From: Nitrospira sp. MA-1
Lineage (GTDB): Bacteria; Nitrospirota; Nitrospiria; Nitrospirales; UBA8639
Direction of reading: 5' to 3'
Length of the DNA stretch: 64,000 nucleotides
Assembly (NCBI GenBank): GCA_032139905.1
Contig: JAQJDB010000004.1
Span: 1-64,000, forward strand
The translations under genes were made by a program, and so were the position numbers. Shown piece after piece: positions 7,567 to 15,640 of the stretch; position 1 is the first letter of the stretch; the number at the start of each line of letters is the position of its first letter. The notes beneath the pieces were generated by a model. It saw only the letters and a list, made by a program, of their open reading frames with translations. It was not told the DNA's origin and searched no databases.

Positions 7567-7677
7567 ACCAGAGGTCACCAAAACAACAAAAAAGGACCCA
7601 TCAGTTCCTCATTCTTACGATGAAACACATCATTCCTCCTGCTCCCTGTGGAGCTTCGCAGAGGGTAGAATATTAGG

Positions 7678-9069
7678 ATGGACGTGAAGGCTCTGCAGAG
7701 TCGGATTGCGGGCAAGGTGACGGTTGCGACCGACGCCGGGTACGAAGATCTCAGGCGCTCGCTCATTTGGAATCAGTTGACGCCGGGGCGTTATCCGCAG
7801 GTGGTTGTGCAGGTGGCGAATGAGCAGGATGTCATCGAGGCTGTCCGGTTTGCTCGCGCTCAGAATTTGAAAGTTGCCGTGCGAGGCGGGGGGCATAGTT
7901 GGGTCGGGTTTTCGTTGTGCGACGGGAGCCTGTTGATAGATCTCGGGCGTCTGAACCAGGTTTCGATTGACCCTATGAGTCGCACGGCAGTGGTTCAACC
8001 GGCGGTGACGGGGCGGGAGTTAAACCGGCAGTTGTCCGCGCATGGGTTGGCCTTTCCCGTGGGACATTGCCCTTCGGTCCCCATGAGCGGATTTTTACTG
8101 AATGGCGGTTTGGGCTGGAACTCTAATATATGGGGACCGGCCTGCTTTAGCGTCGAGGCGGCCCATGTTGTGACGGCCGATGGCACCTTAGTCGTGGTTA
8201 ATCAGGAGCAACATGCCGACTTACTCTGGGCAATTCGCGGGGCGGGGCCTGGCTTTTTCGGGGTGTTGACTCAATTCGTTCTCAAGCTGTATCCGGTGCC
8301 GCGGGCTATTACGACCAGCACTTACTTTTACCCGTTGTCACACATGGAAGAGGTTGGCGCATGGGCAGAGGGAATTGCCGGACAGTTGCCGCGAGAGGTG
8401 GAATTGGCGATGTTCTGCGCTCCGGCGCCACCGGCCTATATCGAACAGTGCCGGTCCGGCAACGGCTTTGTCTGTCTCCTGACTGCGACGGCCTTTCTCG
8501 ATTCCCAACGTGATGCCGCTGCCAGGCTCAACCTCCTGGAGGCTTGTCCCGTTTTATCCGAATGTCTGGGAAAGGAAGTGGTCCAGCCGACTTCGCTGGA
8601 CGCCTTGCTCGATAAGGGGGGGATGTTATGGCCGGACTACCATCGCGCCCTGGCGGAAACGTTTTGGTCGAACTCTTCACCTGTACGGCCGTTGGCGACG
8701 ATGCGCGAGTCCTTTTTGCACGCGCCGTCATCAAAGTCACTGGGGGCATGCATATTTGCCACCGGTTCGGAGAGTAGTGCTGCAATGCTCCCCGCCGCCG
8801 CATTTTCGATGACAGCCAGGACGTTACTTCTCTGCTATGCGATATGGGAACGGCCGGAGGATGATGATGCGAACAGGGCATGGCATTGTGAGACAATTGC
8901 GGCATTGAACCGGTTTGCGGTGGGTCATTACGTGGGCGAGTCCGACATTATCGAGGAACTGGTACGCGCCGAACGGTCGTTCGCGCCTGCGAACTGGCAA
9001 CGCCTCCAGTCGCTGCGCCATACCTACGACCCTGATAGACTTTTTCATACCCACTTCGGGACAGGGTGA
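7678..9069 (+). CDS. FAD-linked oxidase, BBE-like (bicovalent FAD motif)
   Basis: A 463-residue paralogue of the oxidase at 5950. RGGGHSWVG places the His link at H73, and GHCPSVPMSG supplies C131 at the second link, so the flavin is probably held by both residues, which in this family raises the redox potential. The C-terminus YDPDRLFHTHFG is the expected BBE end. Base composition is nearer that of the surroundings than its neighbour's. The start ATG follows a long untranslated stretch without a strong Shine-Dalgarno. The substrate cannot be assigned. Divergence in the flavinylation site from the upstream gene argues that the two are not a simple tandem duplication. Confidence 0.8.
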   Translation: MDVKALQSRIAGKVTVATDAGYEDLRRSLIWNQLTPGRYPQVVVQVANEQDVIEAVRFARAQNLKVAVRGGGHSWVGFSLCDGSLLIDLGRLNQVSIDPMSRTAVVQPAVTGRELNRQLSAHGLAFPVGHCPSVPMSGFLLNGGLGWNSNIWGPACFSVEAAHVVTADGTLVVVNQEQHADLLWAIRGAGPGFFGVLTQFVLKLYPVPRAITTSTYFYPLSHMEEVGAWAEGIAGQLPREVELAMFCAPAPPAYIEQCRSGNGFVCLLTATAFLDSQRDAAARLNLLEACPVLSECLGKEVVQPTSLDALLDKGGMLWPDYHRALAETFWSNSSPVRPLATMRESFLHAPSSKSLGACIFATGSESSAAMLPAAAFSMTARTLLLCYAIWERPEDDDANRAWHCETIAALNRFAVGHYVGESDIIEELVRAERSFAPANWQRLQSLRHTYDPDRLFHTHFGTG

Positions 9070-9135
9070 CTATCAGGGATCTGTCGTACTATCCTTCCCT
9101 GCCACTCAGTGGAGGCACAGTTCAGTCCCAATTCT

Positions 9136-9222
9136 ATGAGTGAGGGCGTTAAAATTTTCAAAGAGGAATTCGAACAATCCAGACCCATCCATCCCTGTCG
9201 GATGCAAATAATGCTTGAGTGA
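9136..9222 (+). pseudogene. TfoX N-terminal domain remnant 3
   Basis: ATG 9136 opens MSEGVKIFKEEFEQSRPIHP and continues CRMQIMLE to a stop after 28 codons. The first 23 codons align with the intact TfoX-N start (MSEYVEFLKEVFEEFGPIHP, RRM). It lies 66 bases after the second oxidase. The downstream two thirds are absent. Confidence 0.75.
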
Positions 9223-9383
9223 TCATATTTTGCTATAGATACAGCCATGTCTCATCTGTCGTGCCAGGGGACCGCCTTCGGTGGCCGTTGAACTCCAACG
9301 TGAGGCCCCACTGAGAAGTGAGGATGATTTCACTGTGCGATAGCATATCGGGACAACCCCCACATTATTGAGAGGGACTTGTT

Positions 9384-9704
9384 ATGAACTGGGCGATTCT
9401 TATTATTGCCGGATTATTCGAAGTCGCATGGGCAATTGGGCTCAAATACACGGAGGGCTTTACGCGTCTGTGGCCGACTGTCGGGACTGTGCTGGCCATG
9501 GTAATCAGCCTTGGCTTGCTTGGTATTGCAATGAAAACACTTCCCGTCGGGACGGCTTATGCGGTTTGGGTCGGTGTCGGTGCTGTCGGTACTGCCATAT
9601 TGGGAATCTTCTTGTTTGAGGAGCAGGCGAATCCCGCGCGACTGGTTAGTCTGGCATTGATCCTTGCAGGCATCGTTGGCCTCAAGCTCGCAACCCATGC
9701 CTAA
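9384..9704 (+). CDS. sugE: SMR-family exporter SugE/Gdx (guanidinium-type)
   Basis: A 106-residue inner-membrane protein with four predicted helices. It is close to E. coli SugE/Gdx throughout: [20 protein letters not shown] at 10-29 with the proton-coupling glutamate E13 in helix 1, and [20 protein letters not shown] in helix 3. This subtype exports guanidinium in exchange for protons as a dual-topology dimer. No guanidine riboswitch of the known classes was recognised in the 310-base leader, although a GGG-ACAA-CCC mini-hairpin lies at about 9350. The leader holds a TfoX remnant. The intact TfoX-N gene follows 80 bases downstream. Confidence 0.9.
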   Translation: MNWAILIIAGLFEVAWAIGLKYTEGFTRLWPTVGTVLAMVISLGLLGIAMKTLPVGTAYAVWVGVGAVGTAILGIFLFEEQANPARLVSLALILAGIVGLKLATHA

Positions 9705-9784
9705 CTCTTTCTTCCAGTAGACGGGTTTCTGGGGCCGCTGAATTCCAACCTTTGTCGTAAAAAAGCACCCCGGACAATAAATTT

Positions 9785-10156
9785 ATGAGCGAATACGTGG
9801 AATTTCTCAAAGAGGTGTTCGAGGAATTCGGACCCATTCATCCACGCCGCATGTTTGGCGGGTATGGGCTCTTCCATGATGGATTGATGTTCGGGCTGGT
9901 GGCGGATGATGTGTTGTATTTGAAAGCTGACGAGGCATTGGCCCCATTTTTTGAGGAACGGGAATTAGAGCCCTTCCAGTATAAAAAACACGGCAAGACA
10001 TTCACCATGTCCTACTATATGGCCCCCGAGGAGATCTTTGAGGATACGGCGGAGGCGAAGGGCTGGGCGCTTCGGTCGTATGAGGCGGCCGTTCGTGCAA
10101 AAAAGCCGGTGAAGAAGGTCAAGCAAAAAAAAAGCCGGTCACGGTTTAATCTTTAG
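9785..10156 (+). CDS. TfoX N-terminal domain protein
   Basis: A 123-residue protein with only the N-terminal TfoX domain. Characteristic stretches are HPRRMFGGYGLFHDGLMFGL (residues 20-39) and a basic Lys-rich tail (KKPVKKVKQKKSRSR) that could contact nucleic acid. Stand-alone TfoX-N proteins are common and of unknown role; the full competence regulator TfoX/Sxy has an additional C-terminal domain that is absent here. It is the only intact copy among four TfoX-N sequences in the first 10 kb, and so may be the parent of the remnants. Confidence 0.85.
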   Translation: MSEYVEFLKEVFEEFGPIHPRRMFGGYGLFHDGLMFGLVADDVLYLKADEALAPFFEERELEPFQYKKHGKTFTMSYYMAPEEIFEDTAEAKGWALRSYEAAVRAKKPVKKVKQKKSRSRFNL

Positions 10157-10219
10157 TTCCAGGAAATTTTTTCCTAAAAGTGCATTCGCTGATAGCCCGC
10201 GCAGGAGGAAAAATTCAGG

Positions 10220-10813
10220 ATGACGCGGACATCAAACGATATTCCAGGAGACACATTGAGGGGCGAGATGATCGGGACGGTCTATATTGCCACCAGCGTT
10301 GATGGTTTTATCGCCCGCGAGAATGGCGGTATCGACTGGCTTCCCGGGGTGGGAGATGCCGGGACGGAGGATTACGGGTATCATGAATTCATTGATTCTG
10401 TTGATGCCATTGTTATGGGACGGGCCTCATATGAGATGGCATTATCCTTCGGGGCATGGCTCTATGGGGAAAAGCCCGTGGTGGTGCTCAGCAGTCGTCC
10501 GGTGGCTATTCGCAAGGACATCGCAAGAACAGTCGAGTCCATGAATGCACCACCGCATGAGGTGGTGCAACGCCTGGCGGGACGTGGATGGAGGCATCTC
10601 TATATTGACGGGGGCAAGACCATTCAAGGATTCCTTCGCGAAGACTTGATTCACCGACTGATCATTACGAAGGTTCCAATTCTTCTCGGCACGGGCGTTC
10701 CCTTGTTCGGGTCGCTTTCCCACGAGATCCACTTGGAGCATCTTGACACACGATCGTTTGAAAACGGTTTGGTGCAAAGCCACTATGAGGTGCGACGGAA
10801 TATCGCCGGGTAG
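10220..10813 (+). CDS. RibD C-terminal/DHFR-like reductase
   Basis: A 197-residue protein with the dihydrofolate-reductase fold as in YyaP/YwjB and the RibD C-terminal domain. Near the N-terminus is VYIATSVDGFIARENGGIDW, followed by VMGRASYEM and IDGGKTIQGFLREDLIHRL, the NADPH and substrate-site segments. The C-terminal strand has PILLGTGVPLFG. The lack of a deaminase domain means it is not complete RibD. The start at 10220 has AGGAGG 11 bases upstream; the conserved domain begins at residue 18, so an internal ATG at 10268 is also possible. Substrate unknown (pteridine or nitro-type reductase). Confidence 0.8.
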   Translation: MTRTSNDIPGDTLRGEMIGTVYIATSVDGFIARENGGIDWLPGVGDAGTEDYGYHEFIDSVDAIVMGRASYEMALSFGAWLYGEKPVVVLSSRPVAIRKDIARTVESMNAPPHEVVQRLAGRGWRHLYIDGGKTIQGFLREDLIHRLIITKVPILLGTGVPLFGSLSHEIHLEHLDTRSFENGLVQSHYEVRRNIAG

Positions 10814-10937
10814 AAAACCTCTTCCTGGCGTGATTGCACCCGGCCACTCAACCCATGGGCGGTGAATTTTTTTTTAGTGTGGCAAGGCGTGTCACGTGAC
10901 ATCCAATCCTCTGACTCAAGTATACTAAGGCCGTCTT

Positions 10938-11156
10938 ATGCCATACGTGAATATTCAAATGACGACGGGTGCCTCCAGAGAGCAGAAGGCGGAATTGGTG
11001 AAAGACGTCACTGATTCCCTGGTTCGCGTGTTGGGAAAAAATCCGGATCACATCCATGTCGTGATTCAAGAGATTAACGAGGAAGACTGGGGATTTTCCG
11101 GACTTCTGACTGATGAATGGAAAAAGCAACAGGACCGATCGTCCTCAAGCAAATGA
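10938..11156 (+). CDS. 4-oxalocrotonate tautomerase family protein
   Basis: A 72-residue tautomerase. Translation starts MPYVNIQM, so removal of Met leaves the catalytic Pro-1 of the family, and the sequence continues TGASREQKAELVKDVTDSLV and HIHVVIQEINEEDWG, matching the beta-alpha-beta monomer. It would form a hexamer catalysing keto-enol tautomerisation; the substrate is unknown and a link to the oxidases upstream is only a guess. The stop codon overlaps the ATG of the next gene by four bases, which suggests translational coupling. Confidence 0.85.
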   Translation: MPYVNIQMTTGASREQKAELVKDVTDSLVRVLGKNPDHIHVVIQEINEEDWGFSGLLTDEWKKQQDRSSSSK

Positions 11157-12043
11157 CGATTAACCATTTGGGGGCAGTGGGACCTATGAACCTCAGACTG
11201 CGCCATGGTGGCCCTTCCGATGCTGAACCGTGTGGCACGATCTGTTACGAAGCGTTTAAGTCCATAGCCGAACAACATAATTTTCCTCCTGATTTTCCTG
11301 CCCCGGATATTGCCGTTCAGTTATTTTCTCACCTGTTCTCGCGTCCTGACCTTCATTCAGTCGTAGCTGAAGTGGACGGGCGAGTCGTCGGGAGTAATTT
11401 CCTCTGGGAGAATGCCGTTATTGCCGGGGTCGGTCCGATCACCGTGGACCCGGCGGTCCAAAATGGGGCCGTGGGTAGACGCCTGATGGAACATGTGTTG
11501 GAGCGGGCGCAGGAGATCCGTTTCGCGAGCGTCCGGTTAGTGCAAGCGGCCTATCACAATCGTTCACTGTCTCTCTATACCAAATTAGGTTTCCAAGCCC
11601 GTGAACCGCTTTCGACGATTCAGGGTCCGGCCCTTGGTCTCTCGATATCCGGCCACGCTGTTCGTCAGGCGGTTGAAAAGGATTTGGCGGGTTGCAATCG
11701 GTTGTGTCTTCAGGTCCATGGGCACGAACGGGAATCCGAACTGCTGGACGCCATCAAACAACAGACGGCCACCGTGGTCGAACGCGATGGTCGCATTTCG
11801 GGGTATGCCACTCTGGTTGGTTTTTTTGGCCATGCGGTTGCCGAGAACAATGAAGACCTGAAGGCGATCATCGGTGCGGCTACCGGTTTTCCCGGTCCGG
11901 GATTTTTGCTCCCCACGCGCAATAGTGATCTGCTTCGCTGGTGTCTGGAAAAAGGGCTGCGGGTCGTTCAGCCCATGACGCTGATGAGTATGGGGTTGTA
12001 TCACGAACCCGACGGGGCCTTTCTGCCTTCTGTGGTGTATTAA
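11153..12043 (+). CDS. GNAT-family N-acetyltransferase (two-domain)
   Basis: About 296 residues if started at ATG 11153, which overlaps the tautomerase stop as ATGA; ATG 11186 (MNLRLRHGG) is an alternative just before the domain. The first GNAT domain shows VVGSNFLWENAVIAGVGPI and VDPAVQNGAVGRRLMEHVL, the acetyl-CoA pyrophosphate loop (Q-x-x-G-x-G type), then SLYTKLGF. The second half (ISGYATLVGFF) looks like a degenerate repeat of the fold. Acceptor unknown. Confidence 0.75.
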   Translation: MTINHLGAVGPMNLRLRHGGPSDAEPCGTICYEAFKSIAEQHNFPPDFPAPDIAVQLFSHLFSRPDLHSVVAEVDGRVVGSNFLWENAVIAGVGPITVDPAVQNGAVGRRLMEHVLERAQEIRFASVRLVQAAYHNRSLSLYTKLGFQAREPLSTIQGPALGLSISGHAVRQAVEKDLAGCNRLCLQVHGHERESELLDAIKQQTATVVERDGRISGYATLVGFFGHAVAENNEDLKAIIGAATGFPGPGFLLPTRNSDLLRWCLEKGLRVVQPMTLMSMGLYHEPDGAFLPSVVY

Positions 12044-12351
12044 ATGGGCTGTTGAAAAAAGCTGCCAGCGGCGTTCTCGCCATGTTTCCGTGCTCACGTA
12101 CTGGACGTACGCTCTGCGCGCAAAACAAACGTTGTGGCCTTCGGGACACGGCAGGCAATTTGCGGCCTTGCTGGACGAATCCTTCGAAAGGCTCAAGGCA
12201 TGCTTTTTTGACCGGCTTGAGGCCTCTGATAGGCCACGTGCCTGGGGGTCAATATGCCAGTGGAAATGAGTATAATTCAACACTTCCTTAAACCGCATAT
12301 TGCCCCTCTCTGAGGTCATCTGAACATTCATCCCATTGTGCAGGAGCCCAT
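12044..12351. other. Intergenic stretch, probably a dispersed element
   Basis: The interval begins GGCTGTTGAAAAAAGCTGCC and contains TACTGGACGTACGCTC, TTCGGGACACGGC and GAATCCTTCGAAAGGCTC. From memory this kind of string recurs between genes in many environmental genomes, but only one copy lies in this window, so repetition cannot be shown. No Shine-Dalgarno-led frame was found. Confidence 0.4.
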
Positions 12352-13317
12352 GTGAACGAAATCAGCATATTCGTATCTGAGTATGGCGGAATTGTGTTGT
12401 TTGCCATCGTCTTCGCCGAGCAAGTCGGCCTTCCGATTCCGGCAGTCCCGGTATTATTGGCGGCCGGTGCCCTGGCGGGTGCCGGGCAGATGGATCTCGG
12501 TGTCGCCATTGTTCTTTCTATCGTCGCCTGTCTGGCTGGCGATGTGGTGTGGTACGAGGTGGGCCGGCGTCGAGGCCGGCAAGCCCTCAGTCTTCTCTGC
12601 CGCATTTCATTGGAACCTGATTTTTGCGTGCGGCGGACCGAGAATTTTTTTACCCGTCATGGCATCCGCGCGCTGATTTTCGCAAAGTTTCTGCCGGGCT
12701 TAAGCACGCTCGCGCCGGCGATGGCCGGTCTCTTTGGAATCAGATTCACTCGTTTCCTGGGCTATGACGGACTGGGTGCGGGACTCTGGGCGCTGGCGTT
12801 TGTGTTGCCTGGGTATGTCTTCAGCAGTGAGATCGAAGCCATTGCCGCCCAACAATCCCGCGCCGGTCTGGTCTTTCTGATGGCGATGGGTATCGGCCTC
12901 GTGGCCTACATTGCTTATAAGTTTGCCCACCGGCAATGGGTGTTGCGCGAGTTGCGGATGGCCCGCATTTCGGTGGACGAGCTGAAAGGGATGATGGACA
13001 AGGGCCATGAGGTCTTCGTGTTGGATCTGCGCGGTGCGTTGGATCACGAAGCGGACCCCTACACCATTCCAGGAGCTCTCCGCATGACCGCGGATGAATT
13101 AGAACAGCGGCATGCCGACATTCCGCGACAGAGTGATGTTATTCTATTCTGTGCCTGCCCGAACGAAGCGACTGCTGCCATGATGGCGTTAATGTTGCGG
13201 AGGCGGGGAATTACGAAAGTACGGCCTCTTGCCGGAGGCATCGACGCCTGGCGCGAACGGAACTTTCCTCTTGAAGCCACATCGTCGGTTGCCTCCACTG
13301 GTCTTGTGGCCGGGTGA
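12352..13317 (+). CDS. DedA-like membrane protein fused to a rhodanese domain
   Basis: 321 residues, GTG start. Residues 1-190 form a DedA/VTT membrane domain with about five hydrophobic segments and the family loop AKFLPGLSTLAPAMAGLFGI (111-130). DedA proteins are thought to act in lipid or undecaprenyl-phosphate transport. From about 205 a rhodanese domain begins (ISVDELKGM; VFVLDLRG; GALRMTADEL), with the active-site loop FCACPNEATAAM holding C267 and C269; C267 is in the sulfur-carrying position. The C-terminal GGIDAWRERNFPLE is the usual rhodanese end. Such fusions are known; the combination suggests sulfur or redox relay at the inner membrane, but this is inference. Confidence 0.85.
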   Translation: MNEISIFVSEYGGIVLFAIVFAEQVGLPIPAVPVLLAAGALAGAGQMDLGVAIVLSIVACLAGDVVWYEVGRRRGRQALSLLCRISLEPDFCVRRTENFFTRHGIRALIFAKFLPGLSTLAPAMAGLFGIRFTRFLGYDGLGAGLWALAFVLPGYVFSSEIEAIAAQQSRAGLVFLMAMGIGLVAYIAYKFAHRQWVLRELRMARISVDELKGMMDKGHEVFVLDLRGALDHEADPYTIPGALRMTADELEQRHADIPRQSDVILFCACPNEATAAMMALMLRRRGITKVRPLAGGIDAWRERNFPLEATSSVASTGLVAG

Positions 13318-13421
13318 GCCTGGTTGGCCTGAAGATGGGACGCCACAGACGGTCCAGGGTGGGTCATGGTTCCCTCTCACAATTAAACCGCCATAAAATA
13401 TTTGGATAAAAGGAGAAGAGT

Positions 13422-15071
13422 ATGGCCGTATCAGACCTTCAATCTATCGCCTTCCCAATTCTCGACGAATTCCAAATCGGCGAGCTCAGTCGTTGTGCGG
13501 CCGCCACGCCAAAGTTGTATCCGGACGGAGCGACGCTGTTTGCCATCGGGGACCGTAACTTCAAATTCCATGTTATCAAATCAGGTGAAGTCGAAATCTT
13601 TGACTATTCCGGAGATGAGCCAAAGACCCTGACGGTTCATCATCAAGGGGGGTTCACCGGCGATATCTCTCACCTCACCGGCAATCCTTCGGTGGTGAGT
13701 GCTGTGGCCAAGGGCGATTGTGAAGTGTACGAGATCTCAGGGGATGCGCTCATGCAGGTCCTGAATCAGTGTCCGGTCCTGAGTGACATCATCCTCCAGG
13801 CATTCATCGCCCGGCGGCAACTCCTGCACAAGTCGGCTGATTTTACCGGTCTGCGGGTTATCGGCTCCCGTTATTCGGCCGACACCTTCCGGGTCCGGGA
13901 TTTCCTGGCTAAGAACCATGTGCTCTTTACCTGGGTGGATGTGGAGACGGACCCGCAGGTGGACCGGCTTCTTAAGCATTTTGGCGTGACTGAAGCCGAC
14001 ACGCCCGTGGTGGCCTGCAGCAAGATGCTGCTTCTCCGCAACCCATCGAACCGCGACCTGGCTGACGGCATCGGTATCCGCCATCCCTTGGCGGCGGCGG
14101 TGTACGATTTAGTTGTGGTGGGAGCCGGTCCCGCAGGTTTAGCCGCGGCGGTCTATGGTGCCTCGGAAGGGTTACGGACGGCCGTGCTCGAGCGCACGGC
14201 TCCCGGCGGGCAAGCCGGCACCAGTATGAGGATAGAAAACTATCTTGGTTTTCCCACCGGCGTGACGGGTAGCGAACTCACCGACCGTGCCATTATCCAA
14301 GCCAATAAATTCGGTGTCCGCCTATCTGTCCCGTCGCCGGTCACACATCTGACATTCGACAAAACTTATTCCATTATACATCTCGACGGAGAGGAATCGA
14401 TCACGACGAAATGCCTGTTGATCGCCACCGGTGTCGATTATCGCCGACTCGGTGCCGAGGATGAGGAGAAATTTGAGGGAAGGGGTGTGTACTTCGCCGC
14501 AACTCCCGTTGAAGCCCAAATGTGTCGGGGAGGCCAGGTGGCAGTCGTGGGTGGAGGCAATTCTGCAGGCCAGGCTGCGGTGTTTCTTGCGGGGCAGGCC
14601 AGGAAGGTCTTTCTCGTGATTCGCGGTGATGACCTGTACAAGAATATGTCGAGTTATCTGGCCAGACGGATTGAACAGACCGCCAACATTGAGATTCTTC
14701 GTCACACGACGGTCCGCCGGATGCACGGGAATGGATACCTCGGTTCCATCGACATTGCCAATAGCCAAACGGGTGAGGAGCGAACAGTAGAGATGGCTGC
14801 CGTATTCACTTTCATTGGAGCCGTGCCACGAACCGACTGGTTGCCGACGGAGATCGAGCGGGACGCGAAAGGGTTTGTCCGGACCGGCACCATACTGGCA
14901 CAGACCTCACAGTGGACTTCTCTCCGGCCACCGTTCCTGCTGGAGACCAGCCGTCCTGGCGTTTTCGCGGCCGGGGACGTGCGCGCCGATTCGATTAAAC
15001 GCGTCGCCTCGGCCGTCGGTGAAGGCGCGATGGCTGTACAGTTCGTGCATGAATACCTCAAGGAATTGTAA
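13422..15071 (+). CDS. cNMP-binding / thioredoxin-fold / TrxR-like fusion flavoprotein
   Basis: 549 residues, AAAGGAG before ATG. Residues 14-130 resemble a cyclic-nucleotide-binding beta-barrel. Residues 140-220 look like a thioredoxin-fold domain without cysteines (IGSRYSADTFRVRDFL where CxxC would stand). Residues 227-549 form a thioredoxin-reductase-type flavoprotein: VVVGAGPAGLAAAVYGAS (FAD), PGGQAGTSMRIENYLGFP, AVVGGGNSAGQAAVFLAG (NADPH), and a C-terminal GDVR motif. The redox CxxC normally after the FAD half is replaced (GRGVYFAATPVEAQM, about 354-367). So it cannot reduce thioredoxin in the classical way and probably moves electrons to another acceptor. A zinc-finger gene follows 14 bases downstream. 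Confidence 0.85.
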   Translation: MAVSDLQSIAFPILDEFQIGELSRCAAATPKLYPDGATLFAIGDRNFKFHVIKSGEVEIFDYSGDEPKTLTVHHQGGFTGDISHLTGNPSVVSAVAKGDCEVYEISGDALMQVLNQCPVLSDIILQAFIARRQLLHKSADFTGLRVIGSRYSADTFRVRDFLAKNHVLFTWVDVETDPQVDRLLKHFGVTEADTPVVACSKMLLLRNPSNRDLADGIGIRHPLAAAVYDLVVVGAGPAGLAAAVYGASEGLRTAVLERTAPGGQAGTSMRIENYLGFPTGVTGSELTDRAIIQANKFGVRLSVPSPVTHLTFDKTYSIIHLDGEESITTKCLLIATGVDYRRLGAEDEEKFEGRGVYFAATPVEAQMCRGGQVAVVGGGNSAGQAAVFLAGQARKVFLVIRGDDLYKNMSSYLARRIEQTANIEILRHTTVRRMHGNGYLGSIDIANSQTGEERTVEMAAVFTFIGAVPRTDWLPTEIERDAKGFVRTGTILAQTSQWTSLRPPFLLETSRPGVFAAGDVRADSIKRVASAVGEGAMAVQFVHEYLKEL

Positions 15072-15085
15072 GAAAGGCCAACACC

Positions 15086-15349
15086 ATGTCCCAATCATCC
15101 TGCAGCCATCTCGATCAGATTCGCAACGTGAAACCGGGCGCCGCTGTCTGCGAAGAATGTGTCACTCTGAATGACCGGTGGGTCCATTTGCGAATGTGCC
15201 TCATCTGTGGTCAGGTCGGATGTTGCGATTCTTCAAAGAACAAGCATGCGACGAAGCATTTTCAGGCGACCAGTCATCCCATCATCCGCTCTATCGAACC
15301 AGGGGAACAATGGCGGTGGTGTTACCTGGATGAGCTGTTCATGGAATAG
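15086..15349 (+). CDS. UBP-type zinc-finger protein
   Basis: An 87-residue protein made of one ZnF-UBP module: CSH at 6-8, CEEC at 22-25, MCLICGQVGCCD with C38, C41 and C46/C47, and histidines in NKHATKHFQATSHP. In eukaryotes this finger binds the free C-terminus of ubiquitin; bacterial stand-alone versions have no known ligand. It lies 14 bases after the TrxR-like fusion, with AAAGG before the start, so the two are probably co-transcribed and may work together. Cytoplasmic. Confidence 0.85.
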   Translation: MSQSSCSHLDQIRNVKPGAAVCEECVTLNDRWVHLRMCLICGQVGCCDSSKNKHATKHFQATSHPIIRSIEPGEQWRWCYLDELFME

Positions 15350-15424
15350 CCGGGAGCTTGAGAAAGAAATTGTTGTTCTATTGAGGACTGATCAGGCTCA
15401 GAAACAGACAACTCCATGCTCCCC

Positions 15425-15550
15425 ATGAAGAACCTACATCTGGCCATGGCGACGAATGATATTGAGGGGACCATCGACGACTCCAGCGCTGGATGGCTTG
15501 AAACGGGGGATGTCCCCAAAAAAGGATATATAGCGAAATGTGTCTATTGA
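15425..15550 (+). pseudogene. Possible VOC/glyoxalase-fold gene remnant
   Basis: A 41-codon frame opens MKNLHLAMATNDIEGTIDD, which resembles the first beta-strand and turn of vicinal-oxygen-chelate proteins (typically xHLALATNDIEAxxxDY). The resemblance stops after about 20 residues and no metal-binding strands follow. No Shine-Dalgarno. Likely a leftover 5' end. Confidence 0.35.
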
Positions 15551-15640
15551 TTCCGTTCTACAGAATTTTCTCTTCGAATCGCCAGGGTTTGTCTACCCTG
15601 TTCGGTCGAGGACTCTAACCGGCTGAAAAATTCCATTGTT

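Noticed and set aside
9223-9383. Guanidine riboswitch upstream of sugE
   Set aside because: No ACGR-loop hairpin pair and no guanidine-I core could be found; one GGG-ACAA-CCC mini-hairpin is not enough.
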